A DNA stretch of 7,031 nt from positions 1 through 7,031 of the forward strand of contig JBAXGW010000122.1 of NCBI GenBank assembly GCA_037139195.1, in the 5' to 3' direction. Shown piece by piece: positions 6,401-7,031 of the stretch (its first letter is position 1; each line of letters opens with the position of its first letter). The notes beneath the pieces were generated by a model. It was not told the DNA's origin. It searched no databases and was given only the letters and a program-made list of their open reading frames with translations. The translations under genes were made by a program, and so were the position numbers. The stretch comes from JBAXGW01 sp037139195. Its GTDB lineage: Bacteria > Bacteroidota > Bacteroidia > Bacteroidales > JAHJDW01.

Positions 6401-6881
6401 ATGTTTTGAAGCAGGAATGGACGATTTTATGTCGAAACCTGTTGTTTTAGATACAGTTAAAGATATATTATTAAAACACCTTAAATTACAAATAGACGAG
6501 CTTGCTACTACTGAAAAAGCGTTAAATAATGAAGCTGCTTTAAACGATAAAAACAAACATTTTAATAAAGCAGAAATGCTGAAACGCACACTGGGAAATA
6601 TTGATTTTTACAATCAGATGCTTGATTTGGGTCTAGTTACACTTCCCGAAAACATTTTAGCTATTAGCGAAGCTTTTAATTTAAAAGATTTTGAAAAAGT
6701 ACGTTTTAATGCACATGCTCTTAAAGGAGCAGCACTAAGTGCTAGCTTTAATTTGCTTTCAGAATATGCTTCTAAATTAGAACATGTAAATGAAAATACC
6801 GAAGATGAAAACCTGAAATTAATAAAATTAATTGAGGATGAATTTGAGTTGGCAAAAAAAATAGCAAACAGCGATAGGTAA
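495..6881 (+). CDS. Membrane-bound hybrid sensor histidine kinase: Cache-(PAS)10-HisKA-HATPase-REC-REC-Hpt
   Basis: This 2128-residue protein is a hybrid two-component sensor kinase. It would autophosphorylate on His1497 using ATP, pass the phosphate to a receiver Asp and then to Hpt His2074, and finally to a separate response regulator. Domains in order: TM1 19-39, extracytoplasmic sensor 40-195, TM2 196-217, ten PAS domains 233-1467, HisKA 1485-1552, HATPase_c 1594-1714, REC1 1731-1846, REC2 1875-1995, Hpt 2022-2124. All catalytic and acceptor residues expected of an active phosphorelay are present, and the frame is unbroken. It is much longer than the roughly 900-1400 residues common for hybrid kinases, owing to the PAS array. 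There is no DNA-binding output domain (for example a C-terminal AraC-type helix-turn-helix), so it needs a partner regulator. The gene stands alone here, flanked by AT-rich non-coding DNA, so its pathway cannot be named. The start is the first in-frame ATG. The ligand is unknown. Confidence 0.95.
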   Translation: MINNKTNTELDSKSIRNKMILYLLLLIITGAGFTWVAAYNTKRDLKNDIKLAAKVISAMLNQNRIKNLTGTIADTANPDYKRLKEALAAGLKTIDKSRFVYLMGIKSNKVFFYVDSEPAGSKDESLPGDIYTDAAESLINVFSTKEEAVEESLVDQWGTWSSAFVPIKDIKTGKLIAVLGLDISSMNWNLLIAEQCALPVGLMLMTLIFVFLSFVLGQKAKLSRKQTDTIREQEEKFREMFMSHNAIMLLVEPQSGLIVDANTAAVDFYGYSKATLCAMNINEINGLDKDKVSEMRLKALNNIQNNFIFKHKTASSEIKTVEVHSSSIVNNNQTLLFSIIIDITEKIKTDLELKQKDEFYKNLTNKVPGVIYQFIFDANGNHKFPFLSDNTELIYGISSEAIKNDVNVFFSMIHPEDMPRFIESNIIANQEFTDWSCEFRLNLPSIGIRWMHGFSSPQRQDDGSILWSGFINDINEQKEIDKQIVDSKERFRELAENVDQVFVLRTKEKVLYVSPKFEEILKIPIQVILDNPNGFTDYIHPEDRERIFSNIERKDFTPEGFTNEEYRMLNPNGELQWISSKTYPIVENDGTVNKIAVIVSDITEKKILENENKIASENFASIFRTSPDPIIIMRAADGIITDANEQFINTSGYSLDELIGRTSSELTAYENPSDRDEAIHDLKTKGFFQNKEVKFNTKQGEQLDCILSSRIIKLSGIPHFITTLRDVSKIKAIENQVKINETNFRTFFNSIQDFLFVLDEQGNIINVNDTVSNRLKYTNEELVGQSVLIVHPEERREEAGRIVGEMLSGKADFCPVPLKTKSGELIQVETRVYPGLWNGAPALFGVTKDITKIKQTEERFAKAFNAGSSILAITEFDSGKIVDVNEAFVHFFGYSKQEVLGKTTSEMGFYYNIDDRTKIMAKVTENGAVRDLEIRFTDHSKQVKTVLFTMSKVNIGEGLFWLTSMTDISDRKEIENKLKINEENFRTFFNSIDDFLFVLDEQGNMINVNETVIRRLEYSEQELLGKSVLITHPEERRDEAGRIVGDMLAGTADFCPVPLITKSGKYIPVETRIYAGSWNGIPALFGVTKDVTKIQQSEERFAKAFQSGASLMAISEIETGKFIDANDAFYKTTGYNKDEVIGKSSTELSLFDNTEDRDKVRAIVKETGFAKDVEIKVKIKHGAPRIGLFSASIMNIGDKPCMLTTMTDITERKYAEEELSWNESFLRMMSNTSPLAYFVVDNRNDEILYFNHRFCEIWDIQHLEERMGKGELKNNDIIPYCLPVLANVPAFAESCKPLQTEENRVTVEDYISFNDGRTIRRYTTQMRGADDEYFGRFYIFEDVTIQKMTEKAILDSEAQLQNILNVEDVGVIIIDEKTHEIEFANKKAVNLFGAPKEEIEGHVCHKYICTKECGNCPITDLGETIDSSERVILNLKGEEMPIIKSVVREMFNGKPCLIETFVDISERKKMETELLNAKNTAEIASKAKSEFLANMSHEIRTPLNGVIGFSDLLLKTKLTDVQQNYMQSVNTSATSLLDLINDVLDFSKIEAGKLELNPEKIDIYELIENLADVVKYKIQEKGIELLIDICPTIPRFITADPIRLRQVILNLLGNAVKFTEEGEIEIKVEMTEIEGDDNEFTFSLIDTGIGIPKNKQKQIFESFSQADNSTTRQYGGTGLGLSISGSLVAKMGSHIQLESEEGKGSRFFFTIKLPSEHGEIVEYQDLSQIKHALVIDDNANNRNIVEVMLKTKQIETEQAADGITALRMISNKMYNVIIVDYHMPFMDGLDVIRKIREDIKGKNAKQPIIFLHSSSDDEFVMNECKRLNVNVHMVKPVKMRQLFGALSRINIKEEYIEPEFIKNTESVITTSSENYKVLLVDDFSTNMMLASAYVFNILPNAEIITAKDGKAAVEQYTKHQPNIILMDIQMPIMNGYEATREIRSIESKNGMHTPIIALTAGTVLGEKERCFEAGMDDFMSKPVVLDTVKDILLKHLKLQIDELATTEKALNNEAALNDKNKHFNKAEMLKRTLGNIDFYNQMLDLGLVTLPENILAISEAFNLKDFEKVRFNAHALKGAALSASFNLLSEYASKLEHVNENTEDENLKLIKLIEDEFELAKKIANSDR
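546..1145 (+). other. Sensor module: TM1, extracytoplasmic Cache/PDC-like domain, TM2
   Basis: Residues 18-217. TM1 is a hydrophobic stretch at about 19-39, preceded by R16/K18 and followed by K42/R43. TM2 is at about 196-217, followed by a basic stretch (KAKLSRK). The 155 residues between them begin with a long amphipathic helix. They include VDSEP (114-118), a Lys/Asp/Pro/Gly loop to about 130, WGTW (157-160), FVPIKD (164-169) and IAVLGLDIS (176-184). The closing strand pattern and the WG.W...PI motif fit the Cache/PDC class of sensor domains, which bind small molecules outside the membrane. Assignment is by fold-like pattern from memory; the ligand cannot be read from the sequence. Confidence 0.75.
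1191..2309 (+). other. PAS domains 1-3 of the kinase
   Basis: PAS1 (about 233-345) has the canonical core, with VDANTAA at 259-265, FYGYS at 268-272 and a closing DITEK. PAS2 (about 355-476) and PAS3 (about 487-605) look like the PAS_3 fold. Both carry IHPED (413-417 and 539-543) and a late aromatic motif (RWMHG at 449-453, QWISS at 576-580), and both end in an Asp-Ile-Asn/Thr signature before a helical linker. PAS2 has an unusual early strand (NHKFPFLSDN, 381-390), typical of PAS_3 domains that start with a variable N-cap. No ligand-specific motif, such as a LOV flavin cysteine motif, is visible. These domains probably relay conformational signals from TM2 and may bind cytoplasmic ligands. 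Confidence 0.85.
2340..4136 (+). repeat. PAS4-PAS8: tandem A-B-A-B-A repeat, period 723 bp / 241 residues
   Basis: Units are 2340-3062 (PAS4+PAS5), 3063-3785 (PAS6+PAS7) and a half unit 3786-4136 (PAS8). Landmark residues recur at exactly 241-residue steps. In the A type, F619/F860/F1101, G652-Y653/G893-Y894/G1134-Y1135 and D726/D967/D1208 correspond. In the B type, F744/F985, HPEERR (791-796/1032-1037) and FCPVPL (813-818/1054-1059) correspond. By hand count the B copies are about 89/117 identical and A copies PAS6/PAS8 about 52/117, with no gaps needed. PAS4 is a more distant A copy sharing DAN, GY, DE.IG, S.EL and N..DRD positions. The DNA itself is much less alike than the protein, because synonymous positions differ widely, so the duplication is old. 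Confidence 0.85.
4155..4532 (+). other. PAS domain 9 of the kinase
   Basis: Residues about 1221-1346. It starts with a helix (NESFLRMMSNTSP), then a PAS core strand AYFVVDN (1236-1242), EILYFNHRFCEIW (1246-1258) and a closing FYIFEDVTIQ (1337-1346). The stretch 1262-1304 between core and second half is longer and more polar than in neighbouring PAS domains, so it does not belong to the 241-residue repeat. The YFNHRF and IW pattern is typical of PAS domains in which the usual N-x-x-F/G-Y motif is replaced by F-x-x-I-W. Ligand unknown. Confidence 0.75.
4560..4895 (+). other. PAS domain 10 with Cys/His cluster, adjacent to kinase core
   Basis: Residues about 1356-1467. The PAS core includes VGVIIIDEKTHEI (1369-1381), FANKKAVNLFG (1383-1393) and a closing ETFVDISERK. 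Just after the core helix lies a cluster C1404-H1405, C1409, C1413 and C1416, followed by PITDLG (1417-1422) and SSER (1427-1430). The CH-x3-C and CP-I-T-D-L-G pattern recurs in a known subset of sensor-kinase PAS domains (recalled, not searched). Four cysteines plus a histidine within 13 residues could bind a metal or Fe-S centre, or act as a thiol redox switch. It is the last PAS before the dimerisation helix, so it is well placed to control kinase activity. Confidence 0.8.
4947..5636 (+). other. Histidine kinase core: HisKA plus HATPase_c
   Basis: HisKA spans about 1485-1552, with the H-box SHEIRTP; the phospho-acceptor is His1497. Glu1498 and Thr1501 form the E-x-x-T motif linked to phosphatase activity in HisKA kinases, so the enzyme may also dephosphorylate. 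HATPase_c spans about 1594-1714: N-box with Asn1610 and Asn1614 (LNLLGNAVKFT), G1 box DTGIGIP (1646-1652), F-box IFESFSQAD (1659-1667) and G2 box YGGTGLGLSIS (1674-1684). All ATP-binding elements look intact, so the kinase should be active. Confidence 0.95.
5685..6032 (+). other. Receiver domain REC1 (slightly atypical)
   Basis: Residues about 1731-1846. The acidic pair is Asp1736-Asp1737, the phospho-acceptor Asp1780 (VDYHMPFMDG) and the conserved lysine Lys1835 (VKP), so the domain should be phosphorylatable. The Thr/Ser switch region reads FLHSSSDD. Counting from Lys1835 puts Ser1813 at the switch position, while counting from Asp1780 puts His1812 there. The residue three before the Lys is His1832, where Tyr or Phe is usual. 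Such departures are seen in receiver domains of hybrid kinases that act as intermediates rather than as outputs. Confidence 0.9.
6117..6479 (+). other. Receiver domain REC2 (canonical)
   Basis: Residues about 1875-1995. It has Asp1881-Asp1882, phospho-acceptor Asp1927 (MDIQMPIMNG), switch Thr1959 (ALTA), aromatic Phe1978 and Lys1981 (SKP), all at standard spacing. It is the receiver nearest to the Hpt domain and the more canonical of the two, so it is the likelier donor to His2074 (inference). Confidence 0.95.
6558..6866 (+). other. C-terminal Hpt phosphotransfer domain
   Basis: Residues about 2022-2124 are predicted to be helical, with the Hpt signature NAHALKGAALS at 2072-2082; the phospho-acceptor is His2074. 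The linker 1996-2021 is rich in Ala, Asn and Glu. Hpt domains accept phosphate from a receiver Asp and hand it to a response regulator, as in the ArcB/BarA type of tripartite kinase. Its presence implies that a separate regulator exists elsewhere in the genome. Confidence 0.93.
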
Positions 6882-7031
6882 AAACTGCTTTCAGAAAACC
6901 TGACTCTTTTTTTTAATCTTACTAAAAACAATTTTAAAGAATAGCATTTATTAATCTTTTATTATAAAAAATATTATAAAGGGGAGTTCTAAAATTTAAC
7001 ACTTTGTCATTCAAATAATTATCACTATATT
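6882..7031. other. Downstream AT-rich non-coding region
   Basis: No start codon followed by a useful frame is visible on the + strand. It contains the terminator-like element at 6891-6914, a direct repeat ATTATAAA at 6961-6968 and 6973-6980, and AGGGGAG at 6980-6986. The last resembles a ribosome binding site but has no ATG at suitable distance. Confidence 0.6.
6891..6914 (+). terminator. Possible weak intrinsic terminator of the kinase gene
   Basis: Ten bases after the TAA, TCAG (6891-6894) and CTGA (6900-6903) form a 4-bp stem around AAAAC, followed three bases later by eight Ts (6907-6914). Position and T run fit a Rho-independent terminator, but the stem is short and separated from the T run by CTC, so it may be weak. 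Confidence 0.4.

Noticed and set aside
884..6931. Nine open frames of 63-132 codons on the - strand (for example 884-1282, 3308-3694, 6614-6931)
   Set aside because: All lie antisense inside the kinase gene or overlap its end. Their Ser/Ile/Phe-rich products have no recognisable domain and reflect the reverse complement of an AT-rich coding frame.
6961..7006. Promoter and ribosome binding site (AGGGGAG at 6980-6986) of a following gene
   Set aside because: No ATG follows before the window ends, and the only TTG (7004-7006) is too far from the purine stretch and does not open a convincing frame.

Overview
The window is dominated by one very large gene on the + strand (495-6881, 2128 residues). 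It encodes a membrane-anchored hybrid sensor histidine kinase with a complete internal phosphorelay. The DNA is AT-rich, the start has an A/T-rich leader with no Shine-Dalgarno sequence, and the protein belongs to the multi-PAS hybrid kinase type. Together these suggest a member of the Bacteroidota (inference from style, not from a marker gene). No mobile element, RNA gene or CRISPR array is visible.

Layout. Positions 1-494 hold no convincing gene. This AT-rich stretch contains two near-identical small palindromes (98-109 and 135-146), a recurring GGACAA-core motif, a short hairpin followed by T-rich DNA (333-360), and a weak promoter candidate just before the gene. The kinase gene fills 495-6881. 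Positions 6882-7031 contain a weak hairpin plus T8 that may be a terminator, then AT-rich DNA with no start codon I can support.

Protein architecture, N to C: transmembrane helix 1 (about 19-39), an extracytoplasmic Cache/PDC-like sensor domain (about 40-195), transmembrane helix 2 (about 196-217), ten cytoplasmic PAS domains (about 233-1467), HisKA with phospho-acceptor His1497, HATPase_c with intact N, G1, F and G2 boxes, two receiver domains (phospho-acceptors Asp1780 and Asp1927), and a C-terminal Hpt domain (His2074). A signal sensed outside the membrane or by the PAS array would set autophosphorylation on His1497. The phosphate could then pass through a receiver to His2074 and on to a separate response regulator, which is not in this window.

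The most notable structure is inside the PAS array. PAS4 to PAS8 form an A-B-A-B-A series with an exact period of 241 residues (723 bp). The two B copies are about 76% identical in protein, whereas A copies PAS6 and PAS8 are only about 44% identical. Synonymous sites in the B copies have diverged widely. Linkers between PAS domains mostly have one of two lengths that differ by exactly seven residues. The last PAS domain, next to the kinase core, carries a Cys/His cluster that could bind a metal or sense redox state.
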